Below are positions 44,233 to 52,811 of a DNA stretch of 64,000 nucleotides, piece after piece (position 1 is the first letter of the stretch; every line of letters begins with the position of its first letter). This DNA comes from Bog-756 sp963699345 (GTDB lineage: Bacteria; Actinomycetota; Acidimicrobiia; Acidimicrobiales; RAAP-2): assembly GCA_963699345.1 (NCBI GenBank), contig CAVOTL010000007.1, positions 124,001 through 188,000 on the forward strand. The letters run 5' to 3'. Position numbers and translations under genes: made by a program. The notes beneath the pieces are model-generated. The model saw nothing but the letters and a program-made list of their open reading frames with translations, was not told the origin of the DNA and did no database searches.

Positions 44233-45104
44233 CGCCGTGCCCGCACCCGCGAGGCGGGCTGGTAGTTGGGTCCGGCGGTCTCGTCCACCCGTCGGAGGAG
44301 TACCTCGCACGCCGGCTCGAAGCGCTCGGCGAACTCGATCGAGCGGTCCTCTCCCAGGAGCTCCCACGGGAGAGAGGTGAGCCGGTCGGTGTCGTCCTCG
44401 ATGGCCTGGCGCAGTGCGACCCCGTCGGAGGTGACGGCACGGTCCACGGCCAGTCCCTTCGCCTCCAGGGCGCGCCATCCGTCCTCGATGGCGTCGGGGC
44501 TGGTTCCCCGGGACCGGGCCAACCAGTCGTCCTCGTACCCGAGCCAGGCGTTGTGCAGGACGGATGCCTCGGCATGGGTGAGTCCGGCCGCCACTACCAG
44601 GGCCCAGTGCGTGTCACCCCGCCACTCCCGCAGGCAGTTGACGGCGTGCCAGCCCGAGAGGGCGGGATCGGCGGGTCGCGGCATGTCGAGGTGGGCGCCG
44701 AACAAGACGCGGCCGACCACCGGTAGGGCGTCGACCACCGCCCAGAGGTCGGGCCCCATGGCGGTCAGGGTGTCGAGCAGTTCGGGCGTGAAGGCGGCCA
44801 GCCCTTCCATGACGGCCTCGTCACGCGCCTGCCACATGCGGGTGAAACCGTCGGGGTCGAGGAGGTCGAACACGGCGGCGATGCCGAGCGGACTGATGGA
44901 ACCGAACGCGGCGGTGACCGCGGAGGGGCCGGCCGGGGCGAGCGGGGCGCACCGCGAGGCGATGTAGCCCAGTGGACCGGCGAGGCCTTCGGGCAGACCG
45001 GCGGCCTCGTAGCGGGCCACCGCCCCCGGGTCCCAGAAGATCCAGCCGACCGTGGTCTGCACCGAACGGGCGTTACGGGTGGCCACAGCGGTCCAGTCGG
45101 TCAT
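44229..45104 (-). CDS. SCO6745-family protein
   Basis: The 291-residue, largely helical protein matches the SCO6745-type family of actinobacteria, whose function is not known. Recognisable stretches include VGWIFWDPGAVARYEAAGL near the start, ASRCAPL and HAEASVLHNAWLGYEDDWLARSRG. It lies between two MaoC-like genes (63 nt upstream) and the SDR gene. No metal-binding site is obvious. Confidence 0.8.
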   Translation of the reverse strand: MTDWTAVATRNARSVQTTVGWIFWDPGAVARYEAAGLPEGLAGPLGYIASRCAPLAPAGPSAVTAAFGSISPLGIAAVFDLLDPDGFTRMWQARDEAVMEGLAAFTPELLDTLTAMGPDLWAVVDALPVVGRVLFGAHLDMPRPADPALSGWHAVNCLREWRGDTHWALVVAAGLTHAEASVLHNAWLGYEDDWLARSRGTSPDAIEDGWRALEAKGLAVDRAVTSDGVALRQAIEDDTDRLTSLPWELLGEDRSIEFAERFEPACEVLLRRVDETAGPNYQPASRVRARR

Positions 45105-45167
45105 GGCGTCAGTCTGCCGGATCCCGGGTGCGGCCGGTGTCGGGGCCGGGATCCGACGGTTCCTCGC

Positions 45168-45593
45168 TCACGGGTCGAGCGGAAGGGACACGGTGGCCGT
45201 GCCCGAGATGTGGTCGCCGAGGTCGGTGGCCGCCCGGAACGTCACCTCCACCAACCCCTCGTCGTCGCCGGTGGACCGGCCGGTGACCGTTCCGGTGTAG
45301 ACGAGCGTGTCGCCCGGGAAGACGGGGACCCCGAGCCGGATGGCCAGTCGTCGCACCATGGTGTCGGGACCTCCCCAGTCGGTCAGGAACCGGGAGCAGT
45401 AGCCCGTGTCGGACAGGATGTTCATGAAGATGTCCGGGGCGCCCTGGCGGGCCGCGTAGTCGCGGTCGTGGTGGACGGGCATGAAGTCGCGGGTGGCGAT
45501 GGCACCGGCGGCGATGAGGGTGGCCGTCATGGTGATCTCGAGGTTGGCCAGTTCGTCTCCCACGGCCACGTCGGCGAAGCGCACCGGGCTCAT
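45168..45593 (-). CDS. MaoC-like (hotdog) dehydratase, HadB-type
   Basis: This 141-residue protein has the hotdog fold with the hydratase-2 motif in FMPVHHDRDYAARQGAPDIFMN, giving the His/Asp dyad. It resembles the HadB side of the heterodimeric FAS II-type dehydratases. It would hydrate or dehydrate an enoyl thioester. Its ATG overlaps the stop of the upstream partner (ATGA), consistent with one heterodimeric enzyme. Confidence 0.85.
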   Translation of the reverse strand: MSPVRFADVAVGDELANLEITMTATLIAAGAIATRDFMPVHHDRDYAARQGAPDIFMNILSDTGYCSRFLTDWGGPDTMVRRLAIRLGVPVFPGDTLVYTGTVTGRSTGDDEGLVEVTFRAATDLGDHISGTATVSLPLDP

Positions 45594-46141
45594 GCCGGCG
45601 CTCCGGAAGGGTCGAACTTCAAGATGCGGAACGTCTGGCGACCCACCACCTCGTCGGGTTCCACGGTGTACGTGGTCACCCAGGTGACGAACCGGCCGCG
45701 TCCCATGCGCGTCTGCTTCTCCTCGGAGATCGAGTCGAAGACGGTCTCGGACGACACGACCTCGCCGAGGTGCAGGTAGCGCAGGACCTCGAACTCGGAA
45801 TTGGTGGCGAGCGTGGCCGTGTAACCGGCCCGGTCGAGCACCGACAACGCGGTCTCCCCTTCGACCTCGACCGGTGAGCCACCGCGCTCGGCGATCCCGG
45901 CGAGCGTCGGGGTCGGCATGGTCCACGTCTGGAGCATCAGGGGCGGAGCCACGATTTCGCCGAACCGCGACTGGGCGGCGGCGTCGGGGTCGACGTAGAC
46001 GGGGTTGGCGTCGGCGAAGGCCGCGGCCCAGTGCCGGATCATCGGTTGGTTCACGGGGTCAGGGGCGACCGCCGGTCCACCCCGGCCGACCGGCTGGCCG
46101 ATGAGGGCCTGCAATTGCTTCTCGAGCGCGTCGTCGCCCAC
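45590..46141 (-). CDS. FAS1-like/MaoC N-terminal dehydratase, HadA-type
   Basis: The 183-residue protein resembles the N-terminal, usually non-catalytic hotdog subunit of MaoC dehydratases: RHWAAAFADANPVYVDPD, then FGEIVAPPLMLQTWTM and SEFEVLRYLHLGEVV. Paired with the HadB-type gene it could form a thioester dehydratase. GTG at 46141 has a GGGGGAG ribosome site 6 nt upstream. Confidence 0.82.
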   Translation of the reverse strand: MGDDALEKQLQALIGQPVGRGGPAVAPDPVNQPMIRHWAAAFADANPVYVDPDAAAQSRFGEIVAPPLMLQTWTMPTPTLAGIAERGGSPVEVEGETALSVLDRAGYTATLATNSEFEVLRYLHLGEVVSSETVFDSISEEKQTRMGRGRFVTWVTTYTVEPDEVVGRQTFRILKFDPSGAPA

Positions 46142-46226
46142 CTACCACTCCCCCTTCACCGCGCGGCGGCCGACCGCCGTCGGCGAGGACGCTGCCATAG
46201 CCGCGATCGGCCTGTCCAGTGGGGAG

Positions 46227-47148
46227 TCACCCGGTGGGCGGCGGCGGTGCGGCGGTCTGCCACGACCAGGCTCGTCCGTCCCACCACCGGAGGGGTGCGG
46301 TCCCCCACGGGTCGGGGTACCAACCGGCCGGCACCGGGGCGGTCGGAGGCGGTGTGGTGGGGGCGGATGGCGGAGGGGCTGTGGGCCCGGGGGGCGGAGC
46401 AGGCGGAGGCGGAGGCGGAGGCGGCGGGGCGACCGGATCATTCGGCGGCGCGGCCGCGGGCGGTGCGACCGGTTCGACCGTCGCACCGGGTGCACCGGGT
46501 CCGGCGACCGTCGGCTCGGGCCGGGTGGCGTCGATGGCGGCCAGATCGGCCTCCAGTCCCGCCACCAGGGCGTCGACCGTGTTCCGGAAGTGGGCGAGCG
46601 CCAGTTCGAGCCGGAAGTCGACTGTCGGGGCGACCGCCGTGCCGTAGTGGACCGTGACCGGCTTGGCCCGGTTGGACAGGGAGAACGTGGTGCTGCCGTC
46701 CTCGTCGTGGCGGTAACCGATGAGCTTGGCGAAGGGGCACTCGCGGGTCTGCTTGGATCCCTGGAAGATGACTCGGTCCGACGTGATCACGACGGCACCG
46801 GTGTCGATGGCGGTGGGGGTCGGGGTGCCATGGACGTAGTGGCCCCTGGTCGCACCCACCCGGTAGCGGATCTGTCGCCCCCCGATCCGGGCCACCGGCA
46901 GCGACACCCCTTGGGAGTGGCCGACGTAGGTCCCCTGGCCCCTCCGGTCCTCGACCAGGGCGCACCCGTCGACGTGTAGGAACACGGTCTCGCCCGGGGC
47001 CAGCAGCAGGCCGTCGGACTCCGGGAGACCGGTGAAGGTCCGGGCCGTTTCGATGAGTCCGGCGTAGGAGTCGTGTTGGGCCTGCCACCCCTGTTCGGCG
47101 GCCGCCTGGTGACGCTCTTCCCTCCGCTCGCCGGAAACCCTCGTGCAC
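46227..47148 (-). CDS. DUF2510-containing protein (apparent frameshift)
   Basis: The joined protein is about 306 residues. The N-terminus reads MHEVSGERREERHQAAAEQG once one extra G is removed near 47136-47143. A beta-rich domain follows (VFLHVDGCALVEDRRG, VVITSDRVIFQGSKQTREC). Next comes a Pro-rich linker with eight or more consecutive prolines, and finally DUF2510, AGWYPDPWGTAPLRWWDG. The role is unknown. GTG at 47148 has a GGGGAGG ribosome site. The gene follows HdeD on the same strand. Confidence 0.78.
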
Positions 47149-47202
47149 CTACCCCTCCCCGGTCGTCAGTGGGACCCGGCGCGCCCCACCGGGCGAACTC
47201 GG

Positions 47203-47775
47203 TCAGCCGACCGCCTTCTTCAGCTGGGACCGGAGCACGAATCCGCCGACGAGCTCGAAGACACCCATCACGATGAACCAGATACCGAGCAACGTGGCCA
47301 GGGCGTTCACCGAGCTGGACGGCACCGACACCACCACGATCCCGGCAACGAGACTGATCAGCCCGAAGGCGATGGCCCAGCCGCGTACCCCGCGGGCCCC
47401 GCCCATGAATCCCCCCAGGAGCGCGACGACGCCCTGGACGATCCAGACGATGCCGATGAGGAGGCCGATGGCCGCTTTGGTCAGGTCGAGATGGCGGATC
47501 ATCACGACCCCGATGACGACCTCGAGGAGCCCGGCGATGGCCACCCAGGCCCGGTGCTGCTCGTCGTGGTCGAGGGCGCGGACGAAATGGAAGATCCCCC
47601 CGAGGATCAGGAGGGCGCCGATGAACACGCACACCACACTCAGCGAAGTCGACGGATGGAAGGCCAGGGCGATACCCAGGCCGAGGGTGACCACCCCCAC
47701 GATGAGTTCGACCTGCCACACCACCTTGCTCGGCACCCCGCCCTGCACCACCACCACTTCCGGTTCTGTCGCCAT
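47203..47775 (-). CDS. HdeD-family membrane protein
   Basis: The 190-residue protein has six transmembrane helices (two DUF308-like repeats), matching the acid-resistance protein HdeD. VELIVGVVTLGLGIAL and LIGIVWIVQGVVALLGGF are representative helices. ATG at 47775 has AAAGGA upstream; an in-frame ATG at 47790 is possible. It may be a stress protein, but the function in actinobacteria is not established. Confidence 0.85.
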   Translation of the reverse strand: MATEPEVVVVQGGVPSKVVWQVELIVGVVTLGLGIALAFHPSTSLSVVCVFIGALLILGGIFHFVRALDHDEQHRAWVAIAGLLEVVIGVVMIRHLDLTKAAIGLLIGIVWIVQGVVALLGGFMGGARGVRGWAIAFGLISLVAGIVVVSVPSSSVNALATLLGIWFIVMGVFELVGGFVLRSQLKKAVG

Positions 47776-47856
47776 CGCGGTTCCTTTCATCACGGAAAAC
47801 CAGCCGGGATCAACGGTAGTGGCGGGTCCCGACGCCCGGGGGGATGGCGGTGGCTC

Positions 47857-49770
47857 TCAGCGCTCCGACTCGACGACGCTCACCGATGCCGGTGTCCCGG
47901 GCCCGCACAGCTGGTGGTAGGCGATCTCGGGGTCCGGGGGGATTCGCATCGTGGTGGCCTGCAGCGAGTGGAACATGTTCGAGAAGAAACCGGACACGGT
48001 GAGCCGTTGGGAGGGTCCGAACTCCACTGCCGCGATGGCCGGGCACGCCAGGTCCGCCCGCGCCCAGGCCACCTCGACGTCGAGGGCGCGTCCGGTCACG
48101 GGTGGGATGAGGGCGGTGTACAACTCGGGGCGGCGGGTCTGGAGCCGCCCGAGTTGCGCCGTCGAGCTGCCCGGGGCGGTCAGGAGGGCGTCGACCCAGG
48201 GGGTGGGGAGTGGCTTCTCGTGTCCGACGAACTGACCCGGCCGGCTCAACTGGAGGTGGGCGGTCAACGGGTCGGCCAGACCGAGGAGATCGAGGATCCG
48301 GACATTCGTGCCGAGCAGGTAGGGCGCCTGGCCGATCTGCGCGGTGGCCACCACGGGGGTGGCGAGGCCCGGAGCCGAGGGCGCGACGAGCCGGACCGGC
48401 GGTGGCGAGACGTCGAACTGGACCCACGCGCCCGTCAGGGACCGCGCGTCGGAGAAGGGCGGTCGGGTGGCCCATGCCGAGAGCGACGGATCCGAGTCGG
48501 AGTGCCCCACGACGCTGACGATGTTCGACGTGTAGTACGGGGAACTGTCGCTGGTGCGCATGGTGAACGCACAGAGCAGGGCCCACGGAACCACCAGCAA
48601 CGAGATGCAGAACCGGCGCGTGGCCGGGACCACCGCCACCGGTGCGCAGGTGGCGAGCAGCGGCGCGACCAGGAGTCGACCGTGGATGTAGTCACCGCCC
48701 ATGATCACGATGTAGCCGGCGTTCAGGAGACCGGCCAGCGGCAGTGCGAACAGCGTGGCGAGGTTCCGACGGTGACCGATGGTGCGTCGGAGGGCGCCGG
48801 CGAGCGGCGGGTAGGCGCCGAACCCGAGGCACAGGGCGGGTACGACGAGCCAGTACGTCCCTGTGAAATCCGTGAAGTAGTGGAAGCCCCGTGGGACCCG
48901 GGGAATCGTGGCCTCCTTGGCCACCGCGGTGTTCGCCACCAGCATCCCGTAGTACCCCATCCGGAAGACCTGGTACGCGAGGGGCACCACCACGGCCCAG
49001 GCCACGATCCTCGCCCGGTCACTGCGGGTGATTCCCGCCCGGTCCACGAGGACGAGGGTCCCGATGAAGACGATGCTGTCGACGCCCAGCTCAGGGCGGA
49101 TGAGGGGTCCGAGTCCGAGGACGACGAGCCACCAGGCCGGAGGCCGATGGCTCTCGGTGCCCGACCATCGGACCAGGAGACAGAGGCACGCCCCCGTCCA
49201 GAAGAACACCAGACCCGTCTCGAGGCCGAGCGTGGCCAGCGACCAGACGGCGGGGACGGCCAGGAACACCACGGCACCGATCGGGAGGAGGAAGGCTCCG
49301 GGCTCGGCGCGACGCACCAGGCGAACGGACCCCACGATGGACAGGCCCAGGCCGGCCGCGGTCAACACCACGCCGAGGTCGACGGCCACGTCGGTGAGTG
49401 GGAATGCGGTCAGGAGGCCGATCGTCGCGAGGAGGGCGGTCCAGGCCGGACTGGTGAAGGCCTCGACGCGTTGGCCGGGATTGAAGACCGGACCGTGCCC
49501 CGCCAGGATGTTCGCCACCACGTGCAGGTAGATGTAGCCGTCATAGAACATCGACCGGTTGAACCAGGCGAGCACGGCCAGGGCGACCACAGGCGCCGCC
49601 AGGACGGAGACCTGGCCGATCCGACGGGCACCGTGGCCACGAGGGGCGGGGGCCGGGGGCCGCGCGACCGTCGCCCGACGGAGGGTGACGTCGGGTTCGC
49701 GCCGGGGGACGAGCAGCGAGCCGTCGGCCGGTTCTCGTTCCCTGACCAGGAGTTCCGGTGAGGTCGTCAA
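47857..49770 (-). CDS. AftB-like arabinofuranosyltransferase
   Basis: The 637-residue protein has about eleven membrane helices in the N-terminal 400 residues. FYDGYIYLHVVANILAGHGPVFNPGQRVEAFTSP, LGLETGLVF and IMGGDYIHGRLLVAP match the AftB family, which caps arabinan with beta-(1->2)-arabinofuranose from decaprenyl-phosphoarabinose. The C-terminal 230 residues are an extracytoplasmic domain. Assignment by similarity of motifs; the sugar could differ. Its promoter lies in the shared divergent region with the alcohol dehydrogenase gene. Confidence 0.78.
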   Translation of the reverse strand: MTTSPELLVREREPADGSLLVPRREPDVTLRRATVARPPAPAPRGHGARRIGQVSVLAAPVVALAVLAWFNRSMFYDGYIYLHVVANILAGHGPVFNPGQRVEAFTSPAWTALLATIGLLTAFPLTDVAVDLGVVLTAAGLGLSIVGSVRLVRRAEPGAFLLPIGAVVFLAVPAVWSLATLGLETGLVFFWTGACLCLLVRWSGTESHRPPAWWLVVLGLGPLIRPELGVDSIVFIGTLVLVDRAGITRSDRARIVAWAVVVPLAYQVFRMGYYGMLVANTAVAKEATIPRVPRGFHYFTDFTGTYWLVVPALCLGFGAYPPLAGALRRTIGHRRNLATLFALPLAGLLNAGYIVIMGGDYIHGRLLVAPLLATCAPVAVVPATRRFCISLLVVPWALLCAFTMRTSDSSPYYTSNIVSVVGHSDSDPSLSAWATRPPFSDARSLTGAWVQFDVSPPPVRLVAPSAPGLATPVVATAQIGQAPYLLGTNVRILDLLGLADPLTAHLQLSRPGQFVGHEKPLPTPWVDALLTAPGSSTAQLGRLQTRRPELYTALIPPVTGRALDVEVAWARADLACPAIAAVEFGPSQRLTVSGFFSNMFHSLQATTMRIPPDPEIAYHQLCGPGTPASVSVVESER

Positions 49771-49849
49771 CTCGTGTTCCCCTCCGGATCGGGCGCGTTC
49801 GGGTCACCGTGGCGAGGGGGTGGGCGGCCTCTGCCGCTCGTCGGCCCCT

Positions 49850-49872
49850 ACACCGGTGTTTCACCTGCAGGT
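49850..49872. promoter_or_regulatory. Two 10-bp palindromes in the divergent intergenic region
   Basis: ACACCGGTGT (49850-49859) and ACCTGCAGGT (49863-49872) are both perfect palindromes. Their centres are 13 bp apart, between divergently read AftB-like and alcohol dehydrogenase genes. Two such sites in 23 bp is suggestive of an operator. A possible -10 TAAGCT at 49890-49895 follows for the rightward genes. Confidence 0.4.
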
Positions 49873-50037
49873 ATCGTCCCCGCCCACCGTAAGCTTGAGT
49901 CGAACTGTTTCCTCGGGTTGCATCGGCCGGGCCCGGAGGCGGAGGCCCGCCCCGTCGGGTGCGACGAATGGACGCTGGGTGTGTCACCATCGTCGGGAAC
50001 GGATGTCGGGCGGGTGCCCGACCGAGGAGGGACCGAC

Positions 50038-51150
50038 ATGGAGACCCAGGCAGCTGTCCTGTGGGGGCAGAACGAGGACTGGAAGATCGAGACCATCGAA
50101 CTCGACCCGCCCAAGGCCGGTGAGGTGCTGGTCAAGCTGGCGGCATCGGGCATGTGTCACAGCGACGAGCACTTCCGGACGGGCGACCTCGGAGGCATCT
50201 ATCCGATCATCGGCGGTCACGAGGGAGCCGGCGTCGTCGAGGAGGTGGGCCCCGGGGTGACCGACCTCGCCCCCGGTGACCACGTCGTGTTCGGCTTCAT
50301 CCCCGCGTGCGGCAAGTGCCCCTCGTGTGCCCGGGGTCATTCGAACCTCTGCGACGTCGGCGCCACCCTCATGATGGGGACCCAGTACGACGGCACCCAC
50401 CGCCACCACTCGATGAGCGGCATCGACCTGACCACGGCGGTGTGTCTCGGCACCTTCGCCCACCACACGGTGGTGAACCAGGCATCGTGCGTGAAGATCC
50501 TCCCCCACTACCCCCTCGACAAGGCCTGCCTGATCGGGTGCGGCGTCACCACCGGCTGGGGTTCGGCGGTCTACACGGCCGAAGTCCGACCGGGCGACGA
50601 CGTGGTCGTCATCGGCATCGGCGGCCTCGGCATCTCGGCCATCCAAGGGGCGAAGCTGGCTGGCGCCGAGCGGATCTTCGCGGTGGACCCGGTCGCCTTC
50701 AAACGCGAAGAGGCCCTGAAATTCGGCGCCACCCATGTAGCCGCCAGCATCGAGGAGGCGACGCCCCTCGTCAACGAGGTGACGTGGGGCAAGAACGCCG
50801 ACAAGGTGATCATGACCATGGGCGTCGGCGACGGAACGCTGATCGAGAGTGTGATGCAGCTCACGGCCAAGCGGGGACGGGTGGTCGTGACCAACATCCA
50901 CCCCATGGCCGAGACGACCGTGAACCTCTCGCTCACCTGGTTGACCCTCTTCGAGAAGCAGCTCGTCGGGACGGTGTTCGGCTCGGCCAACATCCGCTAC
51001 GACATCCCGCATCTGCTCCGCCTCTACGAGCAGGGTCAGCTCGACCTCGACAACATGGTGACGCGGACGTACTCCCTCGACGGCGTGAACGAGGGGTACG
51101 CCGATATGCTCGAGGGCCGCAACATCCGCGGCGTCATGATCTACGACTGA
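50038..51150 (+). CDS. NDMA-dependent zinc alcohol dehydrogenase
   Basis: The 370-residue protein is a medium-chain zinc alcohol dehydrogenase of the nicotinoprotein (NDMA-dependent, TIGR03989-like) family. Catalytic-zinc residues are in GMCHSDEHF and GGHEGAG. CGKCPSCARGHSNLC holds the structural zinc, and VIGIGGLGISAIQGAKLAGA binds NAD. Related enzymes use mycothiol adducts or formaldehyde. ATG at 50038 has a strong GAGGAGGGA site. It heads the operon with the heme-binding cargo (7 nt gap) and encapsulin. Confidence 0.92.
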   Translation: METQAAVLWGQNEDWKIETIELDPPKAGEVLVKLAASGMCHSDEHFRTGDLGGIYPIIGGHEGAGVVEEVGPGVTDLAPGDHVVFGFIPACGKCPSCARGHSNLCDVGATLMMGTQYDGTHRHHSMSGIDLTTAVCLGTFAHHTVVNQASCVKILPHYPLDKACLIGCGVTTGWGSAVYTAEVRPGDDVVVIGIGGLGISAIQGAKLAGAERIFAVDPVAFKREEALKFGATHVAASIEEATPLVNEVTWGKNADKVIMTMGVGDGTLIESVMQLTAKRGRVVVTNIHPMAETTVNLSLTWLTLFEKQLVGTVFGSANIRYDIPHLLRLYEQGQLDLDNMVTRTYSLDGVNEGYADMLEGRNIRGVMIYD

Positions 51151-51157
51151 GGCCGTC

Positions 51158-51894
51158 ATGACCGGTGAAGAGTTGGTCGGCGACCGGCCGGACCCCGAGG
51201 CGTTGGACGCCGTCTACGGCACGGACATCTACTCCGAGCCCGAAGCTGATCCGGACACGCTGGCCAATCTCGGCCCGCTCGCGCCGATGGCCGGGATCTG
51301 GCAGAGCGCCCTGGGCACCGACGAGCATCCCGAGTCCTACGGCACCGGCCGCGACGCCTTCGTCGAGCGGTACGAGCTCCAGCCCATCGACCCCCAGACC
51401 AACGGGCCCCAGCTGTTCTACGGACTGCGCTACCACACCCACATCGTCAAGCCCGGGGAGGTCGAGACCTTCCACGACCAGGTCGGCTACTGGTTGTGGG
51501 AGTCGGCCACCCGTACGGTGACACTCACTCTCGGGATCCCCGCGGTCAGGTACTCCTGGCCGGTGGGACAGCCGAGCCGGATGCCACCGAGTTCGAGGTG
51601 CGGGCGGCCGTCGGGTCCGAGGTCTACGGGATCCTGTCGAACCCGTTCCTCGACGCGAAGTTCCGGACGACCAGCTACCGGATGCACGTCACCGTGCATC
51701 CCGACGGGACGTGGAGCTACGAGGAGGAAGGGGTACTCGACATCCCCGGTCTCGACGAGCCGTTCTCCCACATCGACCGCAACACGTTGACCCGGATCGC
51801 CCTTCCCACCCCGAACCCACTGGCCGCGTCGGCGGCACCCGACGGTACGCTCGGCATCGGCTCCCTCCGAGACGAAGATAGGAATCTCCCATGA
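51158..51894 (+). CDS. Nitrobindin-like heme-binding beta-barrel, encapsulin cargo (apparent frameshift)
   Basis: Joined over one frameshift (51536-51546; restoring one C gives LGIPRGQVLLAGG), this is a 245-residue protein. Residues about 40-215 have the THAP4/nitrobindin-type beta-barrel: PMAGIWQSALG, the loop His in ETFHDQVGYWLW, and PFSHIDRNTLTRI with the candidate axial histidine. The C-terminus DGTLGIGSLRDEDRNLP, after a Pro/Ala linker, matches cargo-loading peptides of family 1 encapsulins. It starts 7 nt after the alcohol dehydrogenase stop and ends overlapping the encapsulin ATG (ATGA). It would bind heme and react with NO or peroxynitrite, by family analogy. Confidence 0.85.
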
Positions 51895-52697
51895 ACCATC
51901 TGATGCGAGAGCTCGCACCCGTCACCGACGACGCCTGGGTGCAGATCGAGGAGGAGGCGACCCGGTCGGTCAAGCACTACCTGGCCGCCCGCCGTCTCGT
52001 CGACTTCGCCGGCCCGCTCGGATGGGGCCCGTCCGCGGTGGACGTCGGCCGCGTGGACCCGCTCGACAGCGGTTCGCTGGCCGGCGTCGAGGTGGCCGTC
52101 CGCCGTGTGGCCCCTCTGGTGGAACTCCGGTCGCCGTTCACCCTCGACCGTGCCGAGCTGGCCGACGCCGACCGCGGTGCGGCCGACCTCGACCTCGACG
52201 CCGTGATCGCCGCCGGTCGGGCCGCGGCCCTCGCCGAGGACCAGCTCGTCTTCCACGGCTATCCCCAGGCCGGCGTGGCCGGGGTCATCCCCTCGTCCCC
52301 CCACGAGAAGGTGGCGATCAGCGACGACTACTCGGACTACCCGGAGCACGTGGCCAAGGCCGTGGCCGCCCTGCGGGCGGCGGACATCGCCGGACCGTAC
52401 GCCATCGCCCTCGGGGCGAGGTGCTACACGGGGGTCACCGAGACCACCGAGCACGGCGGTTACCCCGTCCTCCAGCACCTGACCGAGCTGCTGGGCGGCC
52501 CGGTGGTCTGGGCCCCGGCGGTCGACGGAGCCGTGGTGCTGAGCCAGCGCGGAGGCGACTTCGAGCTGACGGTCGGACAGGATTTCGCCATCGGCTACCG
52601 GTCGAGTGACGCCACGTCGGTGGACCTCTACCTGGAAGAGAGCGCCACGTTCCGCGTCCTGACGCCGGAGGCCGCGGTGCACCTGGCGTACCTGTAG
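51891..52697 (+). CDS. Family 1 encapsulin shell protein
   Basis: The 268-residue protein is an encapsulin of the HK97 fold, of the linocin-M18 group. It starts MNHLMRELAPVTDDAWVQIEEEATRSVKHYLAARRLVD. It has VFHGYPQAGVAGV, the E-loop region before it and the conserved C-terminal YPVLQHLTELLGGPVVWAPAVDGAVVLSQRGGDFELTVGQDFAIGY. It would assemble into an icosahedral shell (24 nm class, T=1, by family). The upstream, translationally coupled gene encodes the likely cargo. ATG at 51891 lies in the ATGA overlap. Confidence 0.95.
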   Translation: MNHLMRELAPVTDDAWVQIEEEATRSVKHYLAARRLVDFAGPLGWGPSAVDVGRVDPLDSGSLAGVEVAVRRVAPLVELRSPFTLDRAELADADRGAADLDLDAVIAAGRAAALAEDQLVFHGYPQAGVAGVIPSSPHEKVAISDDYSDYPEHVAKAVAALRAADIAGPYAIALGARCYTGVTETTEHGGYPVLQHLTELLGGPVVWAPAVDGAVVLSQRGGDFELTVGQDFAIGYRSSDATSVDLYLEESATFRVLTPEAAVHLAYL

Positions 52698-52715
52698 GCG
52701 CCCGACGCGGAAGAA

Positions 52716-52727
52716 ATACAGCTGTAT
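52716..52727. promoter_or_regulatory. 12-bp perfect palindrome between encapsulin and kinase genes
   Basis: ATACAGCTGTAT is a perfect dyad and unusually AT-rich here, lying 19 nt after the encapsulin stop and 84 nt before the kinase start. It could be an operator for the kinase gene. No terminator-like stem was seen between the two genes. Confidence 0.35.
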
Positions 52728-52811
52728 CGGACGCCGGATCGCGGGTGGGACCTGGAATTCGTCGGCGCGGTCGGTCATGCTCGGTCCAGCGACGGAAGGT
52801 GGCGAGCTCTG

